Of a stretch of DNA of 36,856 nucleotides, positions 23,761 to 31,921 are shown piece after piece. This DNA is from Actinocatenispora comari (GTDB lineage Bacteria > Actinomycetota > Actinomycetes > Mycobacteriales > Micromonosporaceae). Position 1 is the stretch's first letter. Every line of letters starts with the position of its first letter. The translations under genes were made by a program, and so were the position numbers. The notes under the pieces are model-generated. The model was not told the origin of the DNA, made no database searches, and was given only the letters and a program-made list of their open reading frames with translations. The stretch lies in the NCBI RefSeq assembly GCF_017312725.1, contig NZ_BOPO01000010.1:1-36856 (forward strand), in the 5' to 3' direction.

Positions 23761-23763
23761 GCC

Positions 23764-24549
23764 GTGCCCGACCGTGCCGCGCTGTTCGCCGCGATGGCCG
23801 AGCAGTACGACCAGATCGTGCCGTACTTCGCCGAGTTCGGCCGGCGCACCGTCGAGCTGGCGGCGCCCGCCGCCGGCGAGCGGGTGCTCGACGTGGCCTG
23901 CGGGCGCGGGGCGACGGTGGTACCGGCGGCGCACCGGGTCGGCCCGGCCGGTCTGGTGCTGGGCGTGGACCGGGCCGCGCCGATGGTGGCGGCGCTGCGC
24001 CGGGACCTCGCCGGCCGGCCGAACGTGGCGGTGGCGACCGCGGACGCGGCCGCGCTGCCGGTACCGACCGGCGGGTTCGATCTGGCGCTGTGCGGGTCGG
24101 CGCTGTTCCTGCTGCCGGACCCGGCCGCGGCGGCCGCCGAGCTGCACCGCGCGGTGCGGCCCGGCGGGCGGGTCGCGGTGTCGGTACCGCGGGAGACCGA
24201 CGGCGGCTGGCCGTTCCTGCGCCCGACGTTCCTGCGCCACTGGCAGGCGGCCGGGCTGCCCGGGACGCCGTGGCCGGCCGGCACCTTCGACGCGACGGCG
24301 GTCCTGTCCGCCGCCGGGTTCACCGAGGTCACCGCGGCCGTGGTGGCCGCCGACATCCGGTTCGGCGACGGGGACACCTGGTGGCGGTGGATCCACACGA
24401 TGGGCTGGCGGGCGGCGCTGGACCGGCTGCCTGCACGGTCACGCGCGGCACTGTGGGCCGAGCTGTCCGGTCCGCTCGCCGCGCAGGCCGGCCCGGACGG
24501 GCTGACCGGCCGCTACGAGATGACGGTGGTCACCGGCCACCGCGACTGA
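23764..24549 (+). CDS. Class I SAM-dependent methyltransferase
   Basis: A 261-residue methyltransferase with SAM-binding motif I VLDVACGRGATVVPAA, motif II LGVDRAAPMVAAL, ATADAAALPVPTGGFDLALCG and the post-motif RAVRPGGRVAVSVPRE, typical of UbiE/Methyltransf_11 proteins. The N-terminal AALFAAMAEQYDQIVPYF is also typical. The acceptor is unknown. Its GTG follows the GH65 stop by 3 bp, so the two are translationally coupled, which suggests a shared function although no methylation step is known in phosphorolysis. Confidence 0.9.
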   Translation: MPDRAALFAAMAEQYDQIVPYFAEFGRRTVELAAPAAGERVLDVACGRGATVVPAAHRVGPAGLVLGVDRAAPMVAALRRDLAGRPNVAVATADAAALPVPTGGFDLALCGSALFLLPDPAAAAAELHRAVRPGGRVAVSVPRETDGGWPFLRPTFLRHWQAAGLPGTPWPAGTFDATAVLSAAGFTEVTAAVVAADIRFGDGDTWWRWIHTMGWRAALDRLPARSRAALWAELSGPLAAQAGPDGLTGRYEMTVVTGHRD

Positions 24550-24708
24550 GCCCGGCGAGCCGGCGGCCGCGGCTGAGGCCGGCGGCCGGGTGGGATCCGC
24601 GGACGCCGCCCGGCGTGGCGGACTAGCCTAACGCAACGCCCCGGCGGGCGGACCCGCGCGGTACGCGGATCGGCGGGAACCGGGGCTCGGGGAAAGCGAG
24701 GGCGGATC

Positions 24709-25812
24709 GTGGGGTTCGATCCACTGGCTGCGACGCGCAGCGCGGACGGCGCCGACTTCGACCTGTTCGTGTACGGCACGGTGTTCCTGGACATCGTGTT
24801 CACCGGGCTGGCCCAGCCGCCGGGCGCGGGTACCGAGGTGTGGGCCGAGGGCATGGGCTCCTGCCCCGGCGGCATCGCGAACCTCGCCATCGCCGCCTCC
24901 CGGCTCGGACTGCGCACCTCGCTCGCGGCCGCGTTCAGCTCCGACGACTACGGCGACTTCTGCTGGCGCACGCTGGCCGAACAGGAGGGCGTCGACCTGT
25001 CGCGGTCGCGGCGGTTCGAGGGCTGGCACTCGCCGGTGACGGTGTCGATGGCCTGCCACGGCGACCGGTCGATGGTCACCCACGGGCACGACGCGCCGGT
25101 ACCGGCGGCCGCGATCGTCGGCGCGCCGCCACGCTCGGCGGCGATCTTCGTCGACCTGTCCAACGAGGACGGGTTCGGCCGCGCCGGCGCCGCCGGCTGG
25201 GCCGATCCGATGGTCGACGCCGGCGCGCTGGTGTTCGCCGACGTCGGCTGGGACGCGAGCGGCACCTGGGACCGGCAGGTGCTGGACCGGCTGTCCCGCT
25301 GCCACGCGTTCGTGCCCAACGCGACCGAGGCGATGGCCTACACCCGTACCGACAGCGCGCAGGACGCGCTGTGGGCGCTGGCCGACCTGGTCCCGCTCGC
25401 GGTGGTCACCGACGGCGCGAACGGCGCCCTGGCCATCGACTCCACCACCGGCGAGGAGGCCCGGGTACCGGCGCCGCGGGTGGACGCGCTGGACGCGACC
25501 GGCGCCGGCGACGTGTTCGGTGCCGGCATGGTCCTCGGTACGCTCGCCGGCTGGCCGCTCACCGACCGGCTGGCGTTCGCCGGTGCCTGCTCCGCGCTGT
25601 CGGTGCAGCAGTTCGGCGGCTCGCTCGCCGCACCCGGGTGGGGCGACCTGGCCGACTGGTGGCACGCGGTACGCGACTGCGACAGCACCGACGCCTACCA
25701 CGCGTCGCTGCGCCGCCGGTACGCGTTCCTGGACGGGGTGGTGCCCTCGTCGCCGCCGGGTGCGGTGCGTCGCGCCGCCGCCACCATCGCCCGCCAGTCC
25801 GACCTGCACTGA
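24709..25812 (+). CDS. PfkB-family sugar or nucleoside kinase
   Basis: A 367-residue ribokinase-type kinase. The glycine-rich GSCPGGIANLAIAASRLG segment (about 50-67) and the ATP/anion-hole motif LDATGAGDVFGAG with catalytic Asp268 are clear. The substrate is not readable; adenosine kinase, fructokinase and ribokinase are all possible. The GTG start follows a GCGAGGGCGG stretch. It is separated from the methyltransferase by 159 bp, so it may have its own promoter, but it follows the sugar-phosphorolysis genes on the same strand and could act on a released sugar (inference). Confidence 0.92.
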   Translation: MGFDPLAATRSADGADFDLFVYGTVFLDIVFTGLAQPPGAGTEVWAEGMGSCPGGIANLAIAASRLGLRTSLAAAFSSDDYGDFCWRTLAEQEGVDLSRSRRFEGWHSPVTVSMACHGDRSMVTHGHDAPVPAAAIVGAPPRSAAIFVDLSNEDGFGRAGAAGWADPMVDAGALVFADVGWDASGTWDRQVLDRLSRCHAFVPNATEAMAYTRTDSAQDALWALADLVPLAVVTDGANGALAIDSTTGEEARVPAPRVDALDATGAGDVFGAGMVLGTLAGWPLTDRLAFAGACSALSVQQFGGSLAAPGWGDLADWWHAVRDCDSTDAYHASLRRRYAFLDGVVPSSPPGAVRRAAATIARQSDLH

Positions 25813-25821
25813 CATCGCGGG

Positions 25822-26490
25822 TCAGGCGGCCGCGTCGAGGAGGATCTTGAGGACCTGGTCCGGCGCGTCGCGCAGCAGGTTGTGCTCGCTGTCGAGCTCG
25901 TGCACCGTCCAGTCCGGATCGGCGCGCAACCGCTGCCAGGTCGGCTCGAACGGCGACGAGGTCGGCCAGCGCAGCGCGTACGCGTAGTCGCGGCGGCGGA
26001 ACGCGGACAGGTCCCGGGTCAACCGGATGCGTTGCAGCAGCGACGCGAGCGGGTGCGGGGTGGCCCGCCGGTCGAAGAACGGCAGCGGCGGCACCGCGAA
26101 GCCGGTGTCCCCGACGTCCAGGTACCAGGAACGCTGCTCGTCGGTGGTCAGCCGCCAGCAGGAGTCGCCGTCGTCGGGTACGAACGCGTCCAGGTAGACC
26201 AGCGCGTCCACCAGCTCCGGAGCCCGGTCGGCGACACCGCTGACGACCATCCCGCCGTAGCTGTGCCCGACCAGGATCGTCTCGCGCAGCTGCTCGGCCG
26301 CGAGCACCGCCAGTACGTCCTCGATGTGGGTGTCGAGGTTGACGGTGCCGGACAGCAGGTGCGCCCGCTCCCCCAGGCCGGTCAGCGTCGGGGTGAGGAC
26401 CCGGTGGCCGTACTCGCGCAGGCGGTGCGCGAGCGGCGCGTACCACCAGCCGCCGTGACAGGCGCCGGCGATCAGCACGAAGGTCGCCAT
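25822..26490 (-). CDS. Alpha/beta hydrolase
   Basis: A 222-residue alpha/beta-hydrolase of the salicylate-esterase/EstC-like group. The oxyanion region is IAGACHGGWWYAPL, the nucleophile Ser77 in VGHSYGGMV, and the catalytic histidine is His203 in DSEHNLLRD near the C-terminus. Expected to act on small esters; no specific substrate can be given. ATG start with GGGAGGAC five bases ahead. It lies 91 bp behind the sigma-factor gene on the same strand and may be read from the same promoter as part of a stress response. Confidence 0.9.
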   Translation of the reverse strand: MATFVLIAGACHGGWWYAPLAHRLREYGHRVLTPTLTGLGERAHLLSGTVNLDTHIEDVLAVLAAEQLRETILVGHSYGGMVVSGVADRAPELVDALVYLDAFVPDDGDSCWRLTTDEQRSWYLDVGDTGFAVPPLPFFDRRATPHPLASLLQRIRLTRDLSAFRRRDYAYALRWPTSSPFEPTWQRLRADPDWTVHELDSEHNLLRDAPDQVLKILLDAAA

Positions 26491-26581
26491 CGGGTCCTCC
26501 CTACGCCGCTTCCCGAGGTCATCATCACCCCGCGCCCGGCTCGGTGGGCCCGCCCGGGGCGAGCCGTGGCCGTTCGGGTGG

Positions 26582-27475
26582 TCATGCCGCCCGAGACGAC
26601 GACCTCGCCGCCCGCCGCGCCGTCGCGGCCGGACGCCCGGTCGTCGCGGACCGGCCCGCCGCCGGCCGCCGGGTGCCACGCCGCGGCCGGGCCTGGCACA
26701 CCTCCACCCGGGTGGCGTCGCCGTCGATCCAGTCGCGCAGCCCGACCAGGGTCCGCGCGATCAGCCGGGACACGTGCATCTGGGACAGCCCGACCGCGGC
26801 GCCGATCTCGGCCTGGGTGCGCTGCTCGACGAACCGCATGGCGAGCACCCGGCGCTCCCGCTCCGGCAGCTGCCGCAACGCGGGCCGCAACGACACCCGG
26901 TCCGGTACCTGCTCCACCCGCTCGTCCGCCCCGCCGAGCAACTCGCCGAGCTCGATCCCGTCGCCACCGCCCGGCGCGTTCAGCGACACCGGCGCGTACG
27001 CGCTGGCGGCGGCCAGCGCCGCGGTCAGCTCGCGGACCGCGACGCCCAGCTCGGCGGCGAGTTCACCGGTGCCCGGTTCCCGGCCGGTACGCTGCGCCAC
27101 CCGTTCGGCCGCCGCGGCCGCCGCCAACCGCAGCTCCTGCAGCCGGCGCGGCACCCGGACGTCCCAGCAGGCGTCGCGGAAGTACCGCTTCAGCTCGCCG
27201 GAGATGGTGGGCACCGCGTACCCGAGGAACGGGCCGAGATCCGGGTCGAAGCCGTCCACCGCCTTGATCAGGCCGATCCGGGCCACCTGGGTCAGGTCGT
27301 CGAGCCGCTCGCCGCGCTGTGCGTATCTCCGGGCGATGCGGTCGGCGACCGGCAGGTAGGCCAGGATCGCCGCGGACCGGGCGGCGGCCCGTCGCGGGTC
27401 GCCCGCCGGACACGACCGCATCACCGTGAGCTGTTCGTCCGCCTGCCGAAACGACGGGTCGTTCTGGTATGGCAC
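26582..27475 (-). CDS. SigB/SigF-type sigma-70 family factor
   Basis: A 297-residue group 3 sigma factor of the SigB/SigF/SigG type. Region 2 spans about residues 36-105 (LAYLPVADRIARRYAQRG, DDLTQVARIGLIKAVDGFDP, FLGYAVPTISGELKRYFRD), then VRVPRRLQEL and region 3, and region 4 carries QRTQAEIGAAVGLSQMHVSRLIARTL. After region 4 there is an Arg/Ala-rich tail of about 45 residues not usual in the family. GTG start, with GGTGGA six bases ahead; an internal ATG 18 codons later is the alternative. A promoter of the type these factors recognise lies upstream. No anti-sigma gene (RsbW type) is adjacent, which is unusual. Confidence 0.93.
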   Translation of the reverse strand: MPYQNDPSFRQADEQLTVMRSCPAGDPRRAAARSAAILAYLPVADRIARRYAQRGERLDDLTQVARIGLIKAVDGFDPDLGPFLGYAVPTISGELKRYFRDACWDVRVPRRLQELRLAAAAAAERVAQRTGREPGTGELAAELGVAVRELTAALAAASAYAPVSLNAPGGGDGIELGELLGGADERVEQVPDRVSLRPALRQLPERERRVLAMRFVEQRTQAEIGAAVGLSQMHVSRLIARTLVGLRDWIDGDATRVEVCQARPRRGTRRPAAGRSATTGRPAATARRAARSSSRAA

Positions 27476-27582
27476 GAGCCATCCACCCCCCGGATGTCGT
27501 CGGCCAACCGCTGCGGCTGGCGCGACGCCGCTCGTACCCCCATGATGGCCCCGCGACCGCCGGTGCGGTGGGTGTTTTGTCC

Positions 27583-27608
27583 GTACCCGCTCGCCCCGGC
27601 GCCGAAAC
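27583..27608 (-). promoter_or_regulatory. SigB/SigF-type promoter of the sigma gene
   Basis: On the minus strand GTTT (27605-27608) and GGGTAC (27583-27588) are separated by 16 bases. This is the SigB/SigF-class consensus GTTT-N14-16-GGGTA(C/T). It points at the sigma gene with a leader of about 100 bases, so the factor probably drives its own transcription. Confidence 0.7.
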
Positions 27609-27704
27609 GACCCGGTGTCGGGGTGCCGCCGGGTCACTCGCGCGGTCCCGGCCGGGCCGATCGTCTCGACGTGGCCGACGAGGTGGCGCAGACTGGGACC
27701 GAAC

Positions 27705-27710
27705 GGGTAC
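27705..27710 (+). promoter_or_regulatory. Possible GGGTAC -10 of the divergent gene
   Basis: GGGTAC lies 22 bases ahead of the ATG of the unknown protein, right for a short leader that includes its GAGGGGG ribosome binding site. No GTTT -35 is found at the proper distance, so the call is weak. Confidence 0.35.
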
Positions 27711-27732
27711 TGATCAGCCCGAGGGGGCAACG

Positions 27733-28431
27733 ATGTCCATGACCCGTACGCCCGACCTGGTCCCCGTGCTGTCCCGCGGCCGGCACCGCAACCCGCGGCG
27801 CGGCGCCTGCTTCATGGAGATGGCGTCCTACCTGGCCGGCGAGCGCTGGAGCGACCACCCGGCCTGCACCCATCCGCTGCTGGCCGCCACCGCCCGCCAG
27901 GTCAACGACCGGATCAGCGACGCCGGCCGGGCCCGGCTCGCCGCGCTGATCCCGTCGGTGATCGGGCTGACCGGCGACGACATCCGGATCGAGGTGGGCA
28001 TCGCGCTGCACTGCGCGATCACCGCGCTGCCGGTGGTGGCCGCCGAACGCCAGCGCGGGCTCGCGGTCGCCGTGCTGTCGGCGAACCGGCTCACCAACGC
28101 GCTGGACGACCGGCCGGAGGACCGCCTCGACGAGGCGAGCCGGGCGGCGCTGGCCGCAGTGCCGCACGCGTGGCGCTGGGCCCGCCAGTTCAGCCCCGGG
28201 TTCTCCCCGTCGGCCAAGGCGTTCCGTCGGTACGCGGCGCCGGCGACGGTGACCGGCGCCGTGGACGGCGTGGCCACCGCCTGCATCGCCGACCCGGACC
28301 CGATGCTGTACGACCTGCTCGCCGGGTCGATCGAGATCACCGCGGCGCTGGCCGGGCCGGCGCCGAGCCGTCGCCCCCGGGTACCGGCCCGGCGGGCGGT
28401 GCGGCTGCCGGGCGCCGGGACCCGCCGCTGA
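27733..28431 (+). CDS. Conserved actinobacterial protein of unknown function
   Basis: A 232-residue soluble protein. Its N-terminal signature RRGACFMEMASYLAGERWSD followed by HPACTHPLLA, then LIPSVIGLTGDDIRIEVGIAL, recurs in many actinomycete hypothetical proteins as I remember them; no function is established. Cys26, His42, Cys45 and His47 are close together and could bind a metal, but this is only a suggestion. Most of the rest is predicted helical. The ATG has GAGGGGG six bases ahead. It is divergent from the sigma factor gene with 257 bp between them, and a GGGTAC element sits just upstream, so it may belong to that sigma regulon. Confidence 0.88.
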   Translation: MSMTRTPDLVPVLSRGRHRNPRRGACFMEMASYLAGERWSDHPACTHPLLAATARQVNDRISDAGRARLAALIPSVIGLTGDDIRIEVGIALHCAITALPVVAAERQRGLAVAVLSANRLTNALDDRPEDRLDEASRAALAAVPHAWRWARQFSPGFSPSAKAFRRYAAPATVTGAVDGVATACIADPDPMLYDLLAGSIEITAALAGPAPSRRPRVPARRAVRLPGAGTRR

Positions 28432-28436
28432 GCCGG

Positions 28437-28454
28437 CCGCGCGCCGGCGCGCGG
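28437..28454. terminator. Palindromic terminator between convergent genes
   Basis: An exact 18-bp palindrome (CCGCGCGCC and its complement) fills the 27-bp gap between the unknown protein and the VOC gene. It can fold on either strand and probably stops both transcripts. Confidence 0.55.
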
Positions 28455-28458
28455 GTCG

Positions 28459-28836
28459 TCAGCCGTTCCAGTCGACCAGCTGGACGATGACGCCGTTCGG
28501 GTCGCGCACCTGGAAGGCGCGCTCGCCCCACTCCTCCACCGTCAGCGGCATGGTGATCGGCACGCCCTCGCCCTGCAGCCGGGCCAGCTCGGCGTCCAGG
28601 TCGGCCACGGTCAGCGCGAGGATCAGCCCGGCGGCGTGCTCGTCGCGCTGGTCGGCCGGCAGCGTCGACAACCCGCGGCGCAGGAAGATCACGTTCATCC
28701 CGACGTCGGCGCGGGCCAGCGAGGCGAACCCGTCCGCCGCCAGCTGCTCGGCGAAGCCGAAGTGGCGGCACAGGAACGCGCTGGACGCGGCGACATCGTC
28801 CACCGTCAACGACACCGCCGATGCGGTGACCTGCAT
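28459..28836 (-). CDS. VOC-family (glyoxalase-like) protein
   Basis: A 125-residue single VOC-fold protein with paired beta-alpha-beta units: an N-terminal SLTVDDVAASSAFLCRHFGF and a C-terminal EEWGERAFQVRDPNGVIVQLVDW. Such proteins are glyoxalases, dioxygenases or drug/antibiotic-binding proteins; the sequence does not decide. The ATG has GAGGGG ahead. It is divergent from a TetR-type regulator with an A+T-rich gap that holds an imperfect palindrome, so control by that regulator is likely, as is usual for such pairs. Confidence 0.9.
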   Translation of the reverse strand: MQVTASAVSLTVDDVAASSAFLCRHFGFAEQLAADGFASLARADVGMNVIFLRRGLSTLPADQRDEHAAGLILALTVADLDAELARLQGEGVPITMPLTVEEWGERAFQVRDPNGVIVQLVDWNG

Positions 28837-28850
28837 GGGAGCCCCTCTCG

Positions 28851-28878
28851 TAAAACTATTTACGTTGTACAGTATAAC
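28851..28878. promoter_or_regulatory. Putative TetR operator between VOC and tetR genes
   Basis: This stretch is strikingly A+T-rich for the region. It contains the imperfect palindrome GTTGTAC-A-GTATAAC (28864-28878; one mismatch per arm) and a possible rightward -10 TATAAC. The location between a TetR gene and its divergent neighbour is that of a shared operator. Confidence 0.6.
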
Positions 28879-28909
28879 GGCTCGGGCGACGCTCTGCGAG
28901 GATCGGGCG

Positions 28910-29671
28910 GTGGCGGAACGGACCGGTGGCGGCGACGCGGCGAAGACCCTGCACCTGCTCTGGGACGAGGCCGCGCCGCCGCGCCGCGGGCCGCGCCCGG
29001 GCCTCACCGTGGCCGACGTGGTCGCCGCCGCCACCGCGGTCGCCGACGCCGACGGGCTCGGCGCGCTGACCATCCGGCGGGTCGGCGAGCGGCTCGGCGT
29101 CTCCGCGATGACCGTCTACACCTACGTACCGGGCAAGGCGGAGCTGCTGGACCTGATGCTGGACGCCGCGTACCGGGCGATGGACCGGACCGACCGCACC
29201 GGCCAGGACTGGCGGAGCCGGCTCACCGCGATCGCCGCGGAGAACCGCCAGCTGTGCCGCGACCACCCGTGGGTCGCCGGGGTCTACACCGCGCGGCCGA
29301 CGCTCGGCCCGGGCCTGATGGCCAAGTACGAGCACGAGCTGGCCGCCTTCGACGGGCTCGGGCTGCCCGACGTGACCTGCGACGACGCGCTGAGCTACCT
29401 GCTCGGCTTCGTGTACGCCAACGCCCGCGACGAGCGCGCCGCGGCCGCGGCCGCCGGTACCGACCAGCAGTGGTGGGCGCAGGCCGGGCCGCTGCTGGCG
29501 CGCATCTTCGACGAGTCCGCCTACCCGCGCGCGGTCCGCATCGGCGCCGCGGCCGGGGCCGCACGGGGCAGCGCGTACGACCCGGCTCAGGCGTACGAGT
29601 TCGGGCTGGCCCGGGTGCTCGACGGGCTCGGCGTGCTGATCGATCAGGCCGCGTCGCGGCGGCGCCAGTAG
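28910..29671 (+). CDS. TetR-family transcriptional regulator
   Basis: A 253-residue regulator. The helix-turn-helix is LTIRRVGERLGVSAMTVYTYVPGKAELLDLMLDAAY (about residues 53-88); the C-terminal half resembles the TetR_C tetracycline-type ligand-binding domain (WRSRLTAIAAENRQLCRDHPWVAGVYTARPTLGPG). Ligand unknown. The GTG start has GAGGA seven bases ahead. Likely represses itself and the divergent VOC gene. Its last 28 bp overlap the end of the convergent membrane-protein gene. Confidence 0.93.
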   Translation: MAERTGGGDAAKTLHLLWDEAAPPRRGPRPGLTVADVVAAATAVADADGLGALTIRRVGERLGVSAMTVYTYVPGKAELLDLMLDAAYRAMDRTDRTGQDWRSRLTAIAAENRQLCRDHPWVAGVYTARPTLGPGLMAKYEHELAAFDGLGLPDVTCDDALSYLLGFVYANARDERAAAAAAGTDQQWWAQAGPLLARIFDESAYPRAVRIGAAAGAARGSAYDPAQAYEFGLARVLDGLGVLIDQAASRRRQ

Positions 29672-30690
29672 GTCAGCAGGCCGAGCATCAGCAGCGCGCT
29701 GGGCAGTTCGGTGAGCGCGCCGAACTGGCTGTCGGTGAAGTTGAACAGCTGGGTGACGAACAGGTTCACGTACAGTGCGGCGATCAGCCACCGGTAGCCG
29801 GCGGCCCGGTCCCGCCGCCAGCGCAGCGCACCGACCACGACCAGGACCGCCTCGGCGGTACGGGTCAGCGCGCTCGCCAGCACCGCACCGAACTCGCGGC
29901 CGAGCAGCGACTGGTCGTCGTGGGCCAGCGCCACCACGGCCTGCACCACGAACACCACCGCCACGATCAGCCGGGTCACGGTCAGCACGCCGACCACGAT
30001 CGGCGGCAGGAACCGCCAGTCCACCACCCGGCGGGCGAGGCGCCGCAGCGAGCCGAGCCGGCCGGCGCCGGGACGCAGCTCGGATCGCGACGGCGCCGCC
30101 GCGATCAGGTACCGCACCCCGAGCGCCGCGGCGTCCTCCCGGCCGGCCACCAAGGCCATCGCCTCGCTGCGCTGCCGCACGGTCAGCCCGCCGGTCAACC
30201 CGCCGGCGGCGAGCACCGCGGCGGCCGCGGCGTCGGCGGCGGGCCCGCCGCGACGCCGGGTGCGCACCTTCAGCACCAGCAGCACCAGCGCGGCGAACAG
30301 CAGGTACATCACGCCGGCCGCCGGCGCGAAGAAGTAGTTGTTGGTGCGGGTGATGAACTTGCCGACCTCGTCGACGAACAGGCCGAGCCCGACGCCACCG
30401 GCGAGCGCGGTCACCAGCCGGGCGGTCCGGTCGGCGAACAGCAACGCGACGACCAGTCCGATCAGCATCAGCAGCCCGCCCCACAGGGCGTGCGCGATGT
30501 GCAGGCTGCCACCGCCGATCTGCGGGTACCCGGTGGCGGCCAGGTACAGGCGGGTCACCAGCACGGTGACGATGCCGGCCAGCACCATCAGCCGCATGTT
30601 GCGGCCCCCGTCCAGCGCCCGGACCAGGCGCAGCACCCGCGCCGGTCGCACCGATCGCCACCAGCCGGTCCGCGGCGTGCTCTGCGACAT
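29644..30690 (-). CDS. Multi-spanning membrane protein of unknown function
   Basis: A 348-residue integral membrane protein. Hydrophobic segments occur near residues 36-52, 65-85, 90-106, 122-140, 235-258 (PPIVVGVLTVTRLIVAVVFV), 275-292, 299-315 and 325-342. A cytoplasmic-looking loop rich in Arg and Ala lies around 142-230. FVDEVGKFITRTNNYFFAPAAG between segments is a recognisable stretch in actinobacterial hypothetical proteins, but I know no function for it. ATG start with a GGGGGAG motif very close. It lies 62 bp behind the nickel/cobalt permease gene on the same strand and overlaps tetR tail-to-tail by 28 bp. Confidence 0.85.
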   Translation of the reverse strand: MSQSTPRTGWWRSVRPARVLRLVRALDGGRNMRLMVLAGIVTVLVTRLYLAATGYPQIGGGSLHIAHALWGGLLMLIGLVVALLFADRTARLVTALAGGVGLGLFVDEVGKFITRTNNYFFAPAAGVMYLLFAALVLLVLKVRTRRRGGPAADAAAAAVLAAGGLTGGLTVRQRSEAMALVAGREDAAALGVRYLIAAAPSRSELRPGAGRLGSLRRLARRVVDWRFLPPIVVGVLTVTRLIVAVVFVVQAVVALAHDDQSLLGREFGAVLASALTRTAEAVLVVVGALRWRRDRAAGYRWLIAALYVNLFVTQLFNFTDSQFGALTELPSALLMLGLLTYWRRRDAA

Positions 30691-30701
30691 CCACTCCCCC
30701 T

Positions 30702-30741
30702 CGGCCACCCGTAACCCGTTGCTACAGGCTATGGGTGGCCG
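30702..30741. terminator. Inverted repeat behind the NiCoT gene
   Basis: Nine-bp arms CGGCCACCC and GGGTGGCCG enclose 22 bases between the permease gene and the membrane-protein gene. It may weaken read-through or end the permease transcript. The long loop makes it a modest candidate. Confidence 0.4.
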
Positions 30742-30752
30742 CTCGGGCGTGA

Positions 30753-31868
30753 TCAGTCGTCCACGGTCTCGGTGCGCAGCCGGGCGTTCCAGCGCTGCTC
30801 GATCCGGCCGAACCGCCAGGTCAGCAGGGCGATCCCCCAGATCGCGACGAACAGCCCGACGATCACGAAGCCGACGTAGTTGAGGTCCAGGCCGGCGATC
30901 CAGGCCAGCGGGCCGGTCGAGATCGACAGCTTCTCGGCCAGGACCGACAGCAGCTCGATCACGCCGATGATCAGCGCCACCGCCACCGACAGCGCGGTGA
31001 TCGTCAGGTTGTAGTACACCTTGCGCACCGGCTTGGCGAACGCCCAGCCGTACGCGAAGTTCATGAACGAGCCGTCGATCGAGTCCAACAGCGACATGCC
31101 GGCGGCGAACAGGATCGGCAGCGTCAGGATCGCGTACCAGGGCAGCGCGAACGCGGCCGCACCACCGGCGAGCACCAGCAGCGAGACCTCGGTCGCGGTG
31201 TCGAAGCCGAGCCCGAACAGCAGCCCGATCGGGTACATGTGCCACGGCTTGCGGACCGCGCGGGTGGCGCCGCCGAGGATCCGGTTGACGAAGCCGCGCT
31301 TGTCGAGCTGCTCCTCCAGCTCGGCCTCGTCGAAGTGGCCGGAGCGCATCCGGCGGAACACCTTCGCGATGCGGGTCAGTACGGCCAGGTTGAGCACCGC
31401 GATGATGACCAGGAACACGCCGGAGACCAGCGTGCCGATCAGCCCGGTGACGGTCTGCAGCGTCGACGAGTCGTTCTCGACCTGGCCGGCGAGGGTACGC
31501 ACGCCGAAGCCGAGCAGCGCGCACAGCCCGAACACCACCGAGGAGTGGCCGAGGGAGAACCAGAACCCGACCGAGACCGGCCGCTGCCCGTCGCCCATCA
31601 GCTTGCGGGTGGTGTTGTCGATCGCGGCGATGTGGTCGGCATCGAACGCGTGCCGCATGCCCAGCGTGTACGCGGTGACGCCGAGGCCGATGCCGAAGAT
31701 CTGCCCGCCGACCCGGTACTGCGCCGGGGCGACCAGGGTGACCAGCAGTCCCCAGCCGACGACGTGCAGGGCCAGCACGAACAGTCCCATGCCGATCAGC
31801 CGCCGGCGCTCACCGGCGGACAGCCGGCGGCGGGTGCGGGTCGGCGCTGCGGATGACAAACCGGTCAT
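30753..31868 (-). CDS. NiCoT-family nickel/cobalt permease
   Basis: A 371-residue HoxN/NixA-type secondary transporter of Ni2+ and/or Co2+ in the cytoplasmic membrane. The family signature HX4DH is present as RHAFDADHI (His73, Asp78, His79), followed by AAIDNTTRKL. Later conserved parts are FWFSLGHSSVVF, the charged loop RSGHFDEAELEEQLDKRG, and GLLFGLGFDTATEVSLL, with LPILFAAGMSLLDSIDGSFM. ATG start with GGAGGGC four bases ahead. A Nur-box-like site overlaps its promoter, which argues for nickel uptake under nickel control. Confidence 0.95.
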   Translation of the reverse strand: MTGLSSAAPTRTRRRLSAGERRRLIGMGLFVLALHVVGWGLLVTLVAPAQYRVGGQIFGIGLGVTAYTLGMRHAFDADHIAAIDNTTRKLMGDGQRPVSVGFWFSLGHSSVVFGLCALLGFGVRTLAGQVENDSSTLQTVTGLIGTLVSGVFLVIIAVLNLAVLTRIAKVFRRMRSGHFDEAELEEQLDKRGFVNRILGGATRAVRKPWHMYPIGLLFGLGFDTATEVSLLVLAGGAAAFALPWYAILTLPILFAAGMSLLDSIDGSFMNFAYGWAFAKPVRKVYYNLTITALSVAVALIIGVIELLSVLAEKLSISTGPLAWIAGLDLNYVGFVIVGLFVAIWGIALLTWRFGRIEQRWNARLRTETVDD

Positions 31869-31921
31869 GACGCCCTCCGGCCGGTACCCGGCGCGTCGCG
31901 ATGAAGTGTCGGCACGTCCAG

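Noticed and set aside
21346-24396. A 1016-codon minus-strand open frame
   Set aside because: It lies antisense to the GH65 and methyltransferase genes, is Arg/Gly/Val-rich with no domain, and is a by-product of high G+C at third positions.
30753-31868. Cobalt supplier for the B12-dependent lysine mutase
   Set aside because: The permease is 29 kb from kamDE, and its Nur-like operator points to nickel control; no link to the lysine locus is visible.
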